Shown: positions 1 through 9,073 of the stretch, piece by piece
Layout: the number at the start of each line of letters is the position of its first letter
Position numbering within the stretch: position 1 is the stretch's first letter
DNA from: Amphimedon queenslandica
Lineage: Eukaryota > Porifera > Demospongiae > Haplosclerida > Niphatidae
Direction: 5' to 3'
Length of the DNA: 22,291 nucleotides
NCBI RefSeq assembly: GCF_000090795.2
Contig: NW_003546464.1
Coordinates: forward strand, 46,047-68,337
Made by a program: the position numbers and the translations under genes
Notes under the pieces: model-generated
What the model was told of the DNA's origin: nothing
What the model saw: the letters and a program-made list of their open reading frames with translations, nothing else
The model's database searches: none

Positions 1-464
1 AGTTGCATTTTCTTAACCCAACATAGTGGGTTAATTTAACATAATATTTTTTACAGTGTAGTAGTGCCTGGTACAGACTGTATGCTTTGCAGTTACATAA
101 CACCTACTACAAACAAACATAAAACAGAAACCAGAAAAATGAGTATGGCTTTCAAATGAACAGTAATTAATGAGGTAATCACACTTTAAAAGAATTACAC
201 AAACTATGTTTGCTTAGTAAGTAAGGTGATTATCTCTAAGTCTATAAGTATCAAAAGAAGACAACATTGTTTATTATCTGAAAAAAACATAAAAATGCGA
301 CTTCTGCAGGCATTGCACTTTCAAAATACACTTAAAACAAATTTAGTGAAAATGTATGTTTCTGAAACTTTATATAATGACAATGAACTTACTTAGAATA
401 GTTCATGACTATTATGATGAGTGCGAAACCGACAAAATGTCAGTAAACAGGACCAGGCATCGTC
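1..464. other. AT-rich flank, no gene seen
   Basis: No frame gives a convincing protein. One plus-strand frame at about 420-472, continued across a single copy of the 8-bp duplication into 3271 onward, contains a K-P-T-K-C segment that loosely resembles the part of pogo transposases preceding the H-W-S motif, so the pogo remnant to the right of the hAT element might begin here. That is weak. Confidence 0.4.
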
Positions 465-472
465 GTTCAGTG
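465..472. repeat. hAT target-site duplication, left copy
   Basis: GTTCAGTG directly precedes the left terminal repeat and is repeated exactly at 3263-3270. Confidence 0.93.
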
Positions 473-3262
473 CAGTGGCAGATCTGGGGGTGGGCAAAGC
501 AGGGCATTGCCCTACCATCAAAAAGAACTCACTAATTATATTCACTGTTAGATAACTATATTCATAATTTAGATAATGATACTCATTTTTTAACATACAG
601 TTTATTTGCAGATAGTGAAACCACAGTACATGCTCATATTTACCCAAAGCTAGCTCTAGCAAACTGTGACAATTAACCACAAATCCACAAGCAGCTGCCA
701 GCTCAGCTCAGCTGTTATATTGGAATTAATGAGCAGGCATCAGCACTGCACTTTCAGCAGCCATCTTTCAGTTAGAAATGAGTAAGCAGAAGCAGTTATC
801 TTTGTTCCAGTACTTTCCTAATCCCAAGACTTCCAACAATAGTAATGCAGAACCAGATCAGACATCATCTGCAGCAACAAGTTCAGAGTCTGAGCAGATT
901 CAAGAGAAAGATTCTACTGAACAAACGATCAGTGAAGTGAGCCTCACAACCTCGACCACCACTGGAGCAATACAGACAGATGGAGGATTGGCTTCTGATA
1001 TAGCACTGACATCATCATCTCTAGTCCGACCTAGCAATATTAAGTTCCCTGAGACATTTTTATGGCATAGAGTGATCTTTTAATCCTGCTTGGTGTCAAA
1101 ATATCCATAAATGGAGAACTCTGTAAACAAAATGTCATTTTCTCTTTTCCCTTTCGTTCTTTGGAGCAGCTAGCATTAGAACTTTTAGACCAGAGAGAAT
1201 ATTCACTACTAAGGGTATCAGCGAATGGAAACATGCTACAGGGTCTACTGGAGTCTAGTTCAAGCATCACTACTGAAGCTCTCACCAATAAGCAACTGTT
1301 GCGTGGAAACAGTTTCAGCAAACATCACTAACTGGGTCTGTCACTCAACAGTTTGGAAGTAACGGGGAGAGAATGTTGTTGAGGAATCGTCATTAAGTAA
1401 GAGCTGCGTCAGAAGTGTTACTTATGTGTTGTAGGCAAGATATTGCTTTACGTGGTCAGAGGGAGAATGCAGATTCTACTAATAGAGTAATGTCCTGGAT
1501 ATTCTCTGTCTCCTATTAAAGTATGATGATATAGTTGGTGATCGACTTGAGAAGGGTCCTCATAATGCCATTTACACATCACATAGCATTCAAAATACGA
1601 TCATCAACATAATGGCTACTATTGTGAGAAATAAAATTTGTGATTGCGTCCAACGAGCTGGGTATTACTCTATCATAGTAGACGAGACCAAAGACATAAG
1701 CAAAAATAAGCAGATGTCTATTTCAATTTGCTACTTAGATCCAGAAAGCCATTGCATTCAAGAGCGCTTCCTCACTTTTGTTATAGCTTGAAATCTGACA
1801 GCTGAATATCTGTCAACGTACATTCTCGACACACTTTCATTGTATAATCTTGACGTTAAGTTACTTTTTTCTCAAGGATATGTTAAAGCATCTGTTATGA
1901 GCAGTTGTGTGACAGGAGTACAAAAACGTATCAGAGATGTAGCTCCTAAGGCTATTTACGTCTACTGCCATGCTCATTGTCTTAATTTGGTACTAGTTGA
2001 CTGTGTCAAAAGTAACTCCCATTGTTCTGATTTCTTCCCTTCTTCAATTACTTTATAACTTCATGCCTACCAGGAAATCTCATGTTGTTTTTATGGAGAA
2101 GCAGAAGGAACTTTATCCAGCTAAGCAGCCAAGGCAATTTGAAAGTCTGTCTAAAACAAGGTGGGTGTGTAGGTATTTCTCACTAGGAACTATTGTCAGT
2201 ACATTTGATGCTGCGTTAGCAACACTGGAGGGTATAGGAGAAGAAAGTGACAAACAAAAAGCAGTTGAAGCTGGTGGCCTGTTCTATCAAGTCACCAGCT
2301 GTAAGTTTCTTTCATGTCTTATAATATTTTTTGCGTATTATGAGAATAACGAAGTTACTGTCTAATCAAATGCAGAGCTCTCAAATAGATTACATCAGTG
2401 GTGCTCAACTTATAGCATCAACAACTAACACTCTAAAAAATCAGAGCTGATGAATGTTGGGATCAAATATACAAATACATACTAGAAGTTGCAGCATTGC
2501 ATGGTATCAAAGTTCAAGAGAGATGAAAAAGAAGATATAGCTAGGCCTCTGGCATTGCAAGAAGATTACATCGCATACGAGTCTTCAGGTTATCATGATG
2601 ACAACAATAATTCTGATTTTATCAAATATGCATACATTACCCAGTGATTGATCATATACTGTCAGAAATATATACGTTTTCTCACACTAATATAGACATT
2701 ATGAAGTCATTAGAAGCATGTAATCCAAAATCAACTCCCTTGATTCATCTCTTCTAAAGTTCATGGCATCTTTTTTTGGCATAAGCCAGGATCTTCTTGA
2801 TAGCAGGTGTGTGCTTGCCAAAAGGATTATTTCTGACTCCTCTAATAAAGGAGAGGCTGTTGTCGATGTTTATAGTTGAATCCAACCTCTTCAGTTGGCC
2901 TTCCCTACTCTTACACAAATATTTCGTATTGCTTTGACACTAGCAGTTAGCACAGCACAATGTGAAAGGTCCTTTTCTGCTTTAAAGTGAATTAAGAATT
3001 ATCTGAGAAGTACTATGTCCGAACAAAGACTCACTAACATCTCACTACTGTTCATCAAAAAAAGAGCTTAGTAGTGATATCTCCATGGAAGATGTTTTTA
3101 ATAGATTTGAAGGCGGAGATAAGAACACATCTGTAGTACTGTACTAATTGATTTAAACATCATTAATTAAGTAATTAACCTTTAATAAGTATTCATAAGA
3201 CACACTTACTCATGAATATTAATTTTTGCCCTACCATCATTGTCACCCCAGATCGACCACTG
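473..3262 (+). mobile_element. Complete hAT transposon copy with perfect 8-bp TSD
   Basis: A 2790-bp element. The left end reads CAGTGGCAGATCTGGGG and the reverse complement of the right end reads CAGTGGTCGATCTGGGG, followed by further similarity including a GGTAGGGCA block and its inverted partner. The 8 bases outside each end are identical (GTTCAGTG at 465-472 and 3263-3270), which is the target duplication length known for hAT elements. The interior carries a hAT transposase of the ZMYM-like, TTF-zinc-finger/hATC type in one orientation, disabled by stops and frameshifts. The exact TSD shows a true insertion. The broken coding region means this copy cannot supply its own transposase. Confidence 0.93.
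778..3147 (+). pseudogene. hAT transposase, frameshifted and interrupted
   Basis: The open start at 778 gives MSKQKQLSLFQYFP followed by a Ser/Thr-rich linker, the usual beginning of ZMYM1-like hAT transposases. The broken frame then shows S-F-N-P-A-W (about 1077). A long stretch from about 1519 to 2010 has a single stop and contains IIVDETKDISKNKQMSI, the first catalytic Asp region. Next comes QGYVKASVMSS, where the family normally has G-Y-D-G: the second catalytic Asp appears replaced by Val. A C-H-x-H-C-L-N segment follows, then L-S-K-T-R-W in another frame (about 2150). The hATC dimerisation end, with CERSFSALK (about 2965) and YLRSTMSEQRL, runs to the stop at 3145-3147. Several frameshifts and stops make it a pseudogene. 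It fills the hAT element and reads in one direction. Family assignment is firm; exact exon limits are not. Confidence 0.9.
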
Positions 3263-3270
3263 GTTCAGTG
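3263..3270. repeat. hAT target-site duplication, right copy
   Basis: GTTCAGTG directly follows the right terminal repeat and matches 465-472 base for base. Confidence 0.93.
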
Positions 3271-3772
3271 GCTTAATAGCTGGCACTTCCAGAGTCATTG
3301 GTCATCTGACGAAAATATGAAAAGATGTTAGGAAAGTTTTGTTCCATTTCTGAATGAGAAGAGGAAAGAGTTACAATTAAGCAATACTCTACCTTACCTT
3401 AGCTATATTTGATTGCTTTGAGGGGCAGACAACTTCAGAGTTTACGGAGCTACTAAAAACTAATCACGTTTTAGTTCCTGCTTATACCATTGACAAGTTA
3501 CAACCGATGTATGTCTCAGTCAATCAGTCATTAAAAGATGAGTTGCGGAAGAGATATAAATCATGGTATGCTGAATCAGTAGAAAAGCAACTGGAAAGAG
3601 AAATAGCAATGCAAGGCATAAATGTGGATTTGTCTACCTGTAAAATAAAGAGTACAAGTACTCTTGGATGATCTATTTTTGGCTTATACTTGAACAAAAG
3701 CCTGAAATTGCTATCAATGGATATTGTGAAGTAGGCATTCAACAAGCTATAGATTTACTAATTAAAAAATAA
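3271..3772 (+). pseudogene. pogo-like (DDE_1) transposase remnant, C-terminal half
   Basis: The plus strand directly right of the hAT insertion encodes SHWSSDENMKR, then an in-frame stop, then FVPFLNEKRKELQL, then after a frameshift LAIFDCFEGQTTSEF and IDKLQPMYVSVNQSLKDELR. These match, in order, the H-W-S-N-E-x-T-M, I-V-P-Y, A-L-V-I-F-D-x-F-x-G-Q and L-Q-P-L-D-x-S-V-N-K-x-x-K-D blocks of pogo/jerky-type transposases (established family motifs). The second catalytic Asp (I-F-D) is present. The third, normally L-Q-P-L-D, reads L-Q-P-M-Y, so it is lost. The end at 3770-3772 follows a G-I-Q-Q-A-I-D segment like the usual G-I-x-x-A-L-D tail. The N-terminal half is missing or unrecognisable. Confidence 0.82.
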
Positions 3773-4304
3773 TTAACTAAACAGTAATAATGCATGCACA
3801 TTATTGACTATTTTCAAGTTTATTATATATTGTAATTATTTTTAAAAAATGCGTTTTGCAAAACTTTTCAGTTTTAACAGCTGTAAGCATTCTAACAGGT
3901 GTTGCCTCATTTGTGTCTGATCAAATTTAGCTGAGATTTTAAACTGATATCAAGGTGCTCATTGCTACTGCAAGAACACTGCATTCACAGCTTCAAATTT
4001 GTTTAGGGCACTTTTCCATTTTTATGACTAAACCATGACCAAATTTCTTTTATATAATGTCTTGATTCTGCATTAATTGGATACTGGTGCAGTTTATGGA
4101 AGAGCTAGTACATGGAAAGTTTATAACCACAAGTGGCTGCGGGTGTACAATTATGTAATAAAGCAACATTTTTTTCTCTGACTCTTGCTTCTGGAGCTCT
4201 GATACTTCAACAAATTATGCTTCATGTTTATCTCCACCAAACAAAGAGGTAGGTACTGCATTACAATTTCTTCAAGAAGTCTGCCATCGGTAAAAGGCTA
4301 GTGT
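3773..4304. other. No supported gene
   Basis: AT-rich sequence between the pogo remnant and the minus-strand HIRAN/Ulp1-like remnant. A minus-strand stretch at about 4160-4290 has an open hydrophilic frame (E-E-I-V-M-Q-Y-L-P-L) but no recognised domain. Confidence 0.4.
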
Positions 4305-5240
4305 CTATTTGACTGGTGAGTTGGACCATGTAGCCGTGTTTGCTACAGTCCGTATTTTTCTGAGCTCTTCTCTGGCCTTTATCAGACATCTAACCTTAGC
4401 AGGACTTTCTCTGTTCTTCTGCTTGTCAATATCAACACTCTTAGAAACTTTGCATAACTTCTGCCATTTTTTAAAGAAATATGACTTTTAGTCCCCAAAA
4501 ATCATATTTGTCATCCATTTTACGAAAAGTGCGCAAATATCCGTACATGGCGACAGTATCCCTGCAAGAGATGTATAGAGTGAATCATAGACAGACACTT
4601 CTTTGCCACTTTCAACAGTGGATGCTACAATCCAGTGATTATGGGCCCTATTGAAATTTTACACTTGATTGTGACATGAGGAGGACCTCGATGCGTAACA
4701 AGTTGTCTCTAAACCTTGTATAACAAATCAGTTGTTTTAATAAAGCTTGGGCAAAAGTTGTTAATCGTTTAACCATTTATTCATAACAACAATATTTTTG
4801 TCCTCTGTTGTGAGCCTATAGCACTTTTGGTTGCATGTCACATCTTGCCAAATCTGTTCCCTGTCTTCTAGATCATTTATTTTGTCAAGATCAAATTCAA
4901 TAGGTCGTGGAGGTTAAGTGTCATCATCTTCATAGGGATCAGTAAGTTCAAGAAGTGAGCAAGAGGTTAACAACTTTTCAACTCTTTGAATGAACACTTT
5001 TTCTAAAAATATTGAAGTGCATGGGATCTGCAAAGTAACCTGCTGCATATCACTAGAATACTTTCTCTTACTGGTAACTGTTGCAGATACAGTGTGTGCT
5101 TCATGTTGTAGAAACAAAAAACAGGCAGCCAAAATTGTCCTTGACACATGGCTGACAATAATGTTCTTGATTACTGCCACAGCATAAGGATCACTGCTGT
5201 TTCCAGGATCACATTCACAGTACATGGTTTTGCCCATCAC
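4305..5240 (-). pseudogene. HIRAN domain joined to Ulp1/C48-like protease, decayed
   Basis: Read from 5240 downward, the frame gives MGKTMYCECDPGNSSDPYAV, then an I-V-S-H-V-S-R block, a hydrophobic A-A-C-F-L-F-L helix, V-T-S-K-R-K-Y-S and L-Q-I-P-C. These are the HIRAN blocks G-x-x-L-x-C-x-x-x-P-x-N-x-x-D-x-Y-A-V, G-H-V-x-R and L-x-I-P-C. After E-D-D-D-T and a single stop at about 4914, the same frame continues through PPRPIEFDLDKINDLED and MNKWLND. A short shifted stretch reads NFAQALLKQ. The original frame then shows NHWIVASTVESGKEVSVYDS and L-Y-T-S-L, resembling the catalytic His and Asp regions of Ulp1-like peptidases. I see no cysteine box. The frame ends at 4305 after a further hydrophilic stretch (K-K-W-Q-K-L-C-K). 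In HLTF, HIRAN binds DNA 3' ends; here its role is unknown. The GTG at 5240 is unlikely to be a true start. The HIRAN call is strong and the protease call moderate. Confidence 0.72.
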
Positions 5241-5290
5241 AGATGTCGGTTTTACTGAAGACTGTGTACTACCTCATTAATAATGACAAA

Positions 5291-5345
5291 GTGGTGTGGC
5301 CAACGCCCACGTACTTTCGGTGCAACAGTGATTGGCCCAGTGGGT
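5291..5345. repeat. Short inverted repeat, possible left end of Harbinger element
   Basis: Two arms, GTGGCCAACGCCCACG and, inverted, CAGTGGGTGTGGTCAC, lie about 20 bp apart and can fold back on each other. Similar arms occur in the same nested order, seen from the outside, at 8262-8300. This can be read either as the left end of a Harbinger element or as an independent snap-back MITE. Confidence 0.45.
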
Positions 5346-5622
5346 GTGGTCACAAAATGGCCAACAAAAGTTTTTCATACTCCATTAAAACAGCAACAGC
5401 TAGAAACCAGAGAATGCAAGCAATAAAAAGCAGAGGGAGCAAGAAATAGGACCCTGAAAACCAATGACTTGCCTTTTGAAACAGATAGTAAATGTAATTA
5501 TATATCCTAAATTTACTGCCTGTTTAATTACTATACCATTATAGTTCTAGGTACGGTTAGAGAATACACTATATCATTGGGTACTTTTCTACTATACTAG
5601 AAATGATATTGATAAATGCATT

Positions 5623-5907
5623 TTAGTGAGGATTGTGAAACTTTATTCTCCACATAACTTCAAGCTGGTACATGTACGTATGGAACAGTTGAGAATGCAT
5701 TGTTTGCTTTTTTCTCATCATCCATTTGCACTGACTCCACATGGATTTCAGAGACAGGGTATAAGCTCCTGCGACTTGGTCAACAAAATGTTGGGAATGG
5801 TTGACAGTATGATGGGTATAGTTACGTCTATGTAACCTATCAATGCCATTATATGCTCCCCACAAATCACTGTACCGTTGGTCGGGTTATATTTGTGGCT
5901 GCTAATA
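5623..5907 (-). pseudogene. Merlin/ISXO2-like transposase, C-terminal remnant
   Basis: The minus-strand frame reads RYSDLWGAYNGIDRL, then YTHHTVNHSQHFVD, GAYTLSLKSMWSQCK and MMRKKQTMHSQLF, and ends with M-W-R-I-K-F. This follows the ISXO2-like/Merlin pattern S-D-x-W-x-A-Y, H-x-x-V-N-H-S-x-x-F-V-D, H-T-x-x-I-E-x-x-W-x-x-x-K and F-x-W-R. The Asp of S-D-L-W is kept. The catalytic Glu normally found in N-I-E-S-M-W reads K here (S-L-K-S-M-W), which should abolish activity. A stop lies about ten codons upstream of S-D-L-W, and the N-terminal part of the enzyme is not visible. It sits between the two oppositely oriented HIRAN copies. Confidence 0.8.
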
Positions 5908-6071
5908 TTAGTGGCGATAAAAAGTAATAAAAAAGTTTAATTAAATACCATGGAAGCCTATTGAACTTCGCTATGACAATTGACCACCTGTTTACATTAG
6001 GAGGGAAGTTATCTCAGCTATCAAAATCATCAGTAGTCAATGCTGTAACTTTGTTTCAAGTATCTAGCTAA

Positions 6072-6891
6072 ATTTGTGGTCTTCCCATTTACAAAGACAT
6101 GTGGGAGCCTTGTATGGGTGAGGAGCTAGTGTGTAGCCCACATATAAACAATCCTCATAACTGCTATGCTGTGTCTGCATACAAATCAGGTATTATTGTG
6201 GGACATGTCCTAAAAGTTATATCAAGGCTATGCTAAACAAACCCAATACTGTAATACAATGTTTTGTCACTGGTGTTAGAAGGCACAAAGGGATTTGTTA
6301 CAAAGAGGCCTTGAGGTACCTTGCAACTATAAGTTTGCTGGTGGAACCCCAGAGCAAATCGCCAAAATTGCAGCTCTTTTCAGAAGCACTAATAGTAGTT
6401 TCTGGCATCCAATGACTTAAAGTTAGTAGTTGGGGATAAGTCACATGCTACCAATGAAAGTATGTCTTCAGCTACAGAAGACACATCAACTGCTGCCGAA
6501 TGCAGTGGAGTTTCCAATCTAAATAATAGTGAGTCTGATGAGCTGCAATTGGGAGAGGGGGGTCAACATGAATGTAGAAAAGAATCAATCTACTAAGCAA
6601 AGAAGACAGTTTCTTGATGACATGTTGAAGAACTATAAGCAAGAGAAGTTAAAATGTAAACTACCTGTTCATACAAAACTTTTATGTTGGGCTAAAGAAG
6701 AGTTACAGATTAAGAAATTACTTGTAAAACAAATGGATAGGAAATATGAAGAAAACATGGAAAGAATGTCACGAAACATGAAAAAGCTTAGTGAGTCTGC
6801 TGATGGTACAGCAACAACCCCGCAATATGTACTCTTCCCAGTCTCCTCCCTTCCATTCCTATATGCAAGTCTCTCCTCGCTCATACAGTAA
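6072..6891 (+). pseudogene. HIRAN domain plus Harbinger accessory-type C-terminal tail
   Basis: From 6072 one frame reads ICGLPIYKDMWEPCMGEELV, N-N-P-H-N-C-Y-A-V-S and SGIIVGHVLKVISRLC, stopping at 6234. A second frame gives VIQCFVTGVRRHKG. A third gives GLEVPCNYKFAGGTPEQIAK up to the stop at 6418. In order these are the complete HIRAN blocks (Y-K-D-x-W, N-x-x-x-x-Y-A-V, G-H-V, V-T-G-x-R-R, L-E-V-P-C). The sequence runs on in another frame through a Ser/Thr/Glu-rich linker (6411-6560), then QRRQFLDDMLKNYKQEKLK, K-L-P-V-H, EELQIKKLLVKQMDRKYEEN and MERMSRNMKKLSES. That last part resembles the coiled-coil C-terminus of Myb/SANT-like accessory proteins of Harbinger elements. No Myb domain is visible. 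At least three frameshifts or stops are needed to read it through, so either one fused gene decayed or two remnants happen to lie in tandem. Confidence 0.68.
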
Positions 6892-7201
6892 TTGTAGCTC
6901 AACCATATCTTTCCTCCCCATTCAATGATTACGAAAACCAATGACATGTACAGTTCCCTTAAGTTTAATCATTGTGATTCTGTGTCATTATTAGGTTTAA
7001 CTATTGTGATTACATTTCATTGTTGCATTTAATCATTCTTTATAATCATTTTTTATCCGTTAAAATAATCAGTTAATGCTCTTCTCACTCTTTTCCCTTC
7101 TATTTCATTACTGCTGGAAGATCGGTTCGTAGATAACAAAGGTTGAAAGTCACGATCATAGGTGATTCCCAACTTTATGGTTTCTTCATTGATTCATTAT
7201 G
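6892..7201. other. Spacer between convergent Harbinger genes, no gene seen
   Basis: T-rich sequence between the 3' ends of the plus-strand accessory remnant and the minus-strand transposase. It holds several imperfect copies of a T-T-T-A-A-Y-C-A-T-T-G-T-G-A-T-T motif at about 6960-7040. Confidence 0.5.
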
Positions 7202-8231
7202 TTATTCGCAGTAGTTATGCACAACAAAACAGGCATATGTAATAAAAGGTAAGTCATCCATGTTTTTATCCATTGTATGCTTTAAACATGCAAATCTAGC
7301 TTTTAATCGACCAAAAGCACATTCAGTAACATTTCTTGTGCTACACAATCTGAAATCAAAATACTGCTCTTGACGTTTCATTCCACCACCCGCATATTCC
7401 TTCATAATGTAAGGCATTAATGGGTAAGCTGGATCACCTATAATAAATATAGGTATATCTTCATCACAAATTCTTCGCTGGCATGGAGGTATAACTTCAT
7501 TCTTTAAGAGTTCATTCAATCTGGACTGACTAAACATTCTAGCATCATGAACTGAGTCAGTCCATTTCACCACTACATTTAAAAAGCAACGAAAATAATC
7601 ACAGAGAGCCTCAATGTTCAGAGAAAAATGAGATTTTCTATTTATATAATCTGATGAATTCAGTAATGGTTGCTTTATTTCAGTGCGTGCCATCTATGGC
7701 ACTAAGGCACTGAGGAACTAAGTATGTGTGATAGAACTTTTCAACTTTCTCTGTCACTTTCTTCAGTAACAGGAAGTTTAACATACAGTGGTCCTAAATG
7801 TGTTGTGATCACTTTTGACACTCGTCTGATAATGATGGAACAACTTGATCGTGAAATACCAAAGGCATATGCCACTTTCCTTAACCTTCCCTCATGAGAA
7901 AGGTAATACAAAACTACAGTAACTTGAGTTTCAACAGTAACTGGGAAATGCATATAGGTGGTTTGACTTTTAATAAATGGTCCCAGTAGTGCACATAGCT
8001 CATACAAACTTGAACAAGACATTCTTAAATTCAACTCTTCCTCCACTACTCGAGCACACAAGTTTTTGACCAACAAGAAGTCCTACCTGGCCTAATCCAA
8101 AAGCTCATGGTTTGTCTTCTTACGACTTGGGGGCATAGCCCCCAGGTCATCCTATAATTGATTTTACCCACGTGCAATATATATATATATATATTTGATT
8201 GTATGTTAACACTTACATTTCTTCTATACAT
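7202..8231 (-). pseudogene. Harbinger (HARBI1-like) DDE transposase, frameshifted
   Basis: Read from 8231 downward: S-F-W-I-R-P-G-R-T (about 8090) in a first frame; LLVKNLCARVVEEEL, FIKSQTTYMHFPVTVETQV, LYYLSHEGRLRKVAYAFGIS and HLGPLYVKLPVTEES in a second (8076-7741); KFYHTYLVPQCLSAIDGTH in a third (about 7750-7692); and EIKQPLLNSSDYINRKSHFS, VVKWTDSVHDARMFSQSRL, GDPAYPLMPYIMKEYAGGG and RNVTECAFGRLKARFACLK in a fourth (7693-7202). These are the ordered blocks of Harbinger transposases. The catalytic Asp (A-I-D-G-T-H), Asp (V-H-D-A-R) and Glu (T-E-C-A-F) are all still present. Three frameshifts (near 8070, 7750 and 7692) make it non-functional as read. The 163-codon final block is intact, so decay is modest. 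The accessory-type remnant at 6411-6891 converges on it. Confidence 0.92.
8124..8148. repeat. Strong short hairpin
   Basis: GACTTGGGGGC, a 3-base loop (ATA) and GCCCCCAGGTC form an 11-bp stem with one G:T pair. It lies in the 5' part of the Harbinger transposase region and is unusually GC-rich for this window. Confidence 0.6.
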
Positions 8232-8261
8232 GTTGTATTAGAGAAATAACAAGCCTTAGCA

Positions 8262-8300
8262 ACCACCCGCCCACATTACATAAGTGGGCGTGGTCATGGC
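8262..8300. repeat. Short inverted repeat, possible right end of Harbinger element
   Basis: CCACCCGCCCAC and GTGGGCGTGGTC face each other across nine bases. The reverse complement of the block resembles the block at 5291-5345 in the same nested order, just outside the start of the minus-strand transposase. Confidence 0.45.
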
Positions 8301-8937
8301 AAACAAAATGGTAGTTTGGACTTGGGACAAAGTTATGATCATTCTAACAGTGAAAGAACATAGAGATATTGTCTAAAGTCTTTTCCGGAAGCATTAGAAG
8401 GTAGAGAGAACCTTCATAAATCTTAATAAGAATCCAGCTGTACTTGCAAGGTGGTTAAAACAATTATAGGAATATTTGTACACAGTTGCACATTTTCTCT
8501 TTTGGCGACTTTCTGCTATAATCATCTATACATTTAGCAGCTAGCACGTGCCTTTCATGGTAGAACTTCTGGTTATCCACGATTAAAGCCTGGTTAAGTT
8601 GCTGCAACACTACCAAACAGCGTAATAGCAGAAGCAGTAATACTAGCTTTTCTGCAATGTTTTGAGAGATTCACTGCTTTTTGTATTCATGTGTTTAGAC
8701 AATGTTTGGATAAGTTTTTGTAGGTACCGTATTTACAGTTTTCATTTGGAAGTGCGTTTTCAAAAGAACAAGTTTTTCGCAGTTATATCACTGGTGATAT
8801 GTAAACAACAAGTGCGAACTCATGTAAAAGTTTCCATTCACGACTGAAACCATTTCAGTGTCAATGTGGCCTAAGTACCTTAATGTATGTGTGTGTGTTT
8901 GTTTTGTACATATGAACATATATTCTCTCCTTCTTTA
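8301..8937. other. No supported gene
   Basis: The open frame at 8662-8847 has no recognisable domain or splice context. A TG microsatellite (about 8886-8899) precedes the hairpin-array element. Confidence 0.4.
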
Positions 8938-8945
8938 TGAACAAA

Positions 8946-9073
8946 ATCTCCCTTTTGGAGTGATAATAAAATCTACAATAATCACGCTCTTCGCAGTGAT
9001 AATATCTGAGATCAGTAATAATCACACTCTTCGAAGTGATAAGATCAATAATAATGACGCTCTTCAGAGTGAT
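8946..9073. repeat. Left array of hairpin units
   Basis: Units at 8946-8964 (degenerate), 8981-9000, 9021-9040 and 9054-9073, spaced 35, 40 and 33 bp apart. The third-frame type unit is ATCACGCTCTTCGCAGTGAT. Each unit pairs A-T-C-A-C with G-T-G-A-T at its ends around a CTTC-type loop. Confidence 0.8.

Larger units (their letters stand above)
5291..8300. mobile_element. Tentative Harbinger/PIF element span
   Basis: The span holds a Harbinger transposase (minus strand) and the tail of a Harbinger-type accessory protein (plus strand), the two-gene content known for PIF/Harbinger elements. Both ends carry related sequences: C-C-A-A-C-G-C-C-C-A-C at the left against C-C-A-C-G-C-C-C-A-C in the reverse complement of the right end, each followed inward by a G-T-G-G-G-Y-G block. 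I could not define a 3-bp target duplication. The Merlin remnant within the span would then be a nested passenger or a sign that the left boundary is wrong. Treat the limits as provisional. Confidence 0.35.

Noticed and set aside
393..680. 95-codon minus-strand open frame
   Set aside because: It runs antisense across the hAT left terminal repeat and its target duplication, with no domain.
1040..1321. 93-codon minus-strand open frame
   Set aside because: Antisense shadow of the hAT transposase coding region.
3524..3745. 73-codon minus-strand open frame
   Set aside because: Antisense shadow of the pogo remnant, which has clear motifs on the plus strand.
4309..4491. 60-codon plus-strand open frame
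   Set aside because: Antisense to the open minus-strand frame that continues the HIRAN/Ulp1-like remnant; hydrophobic shadow.
6669..6947. 92-codon minus-strand open frame
   Set aside because: Antisense to the coiled-coil tail of the Harbinger accessory-type remnant.
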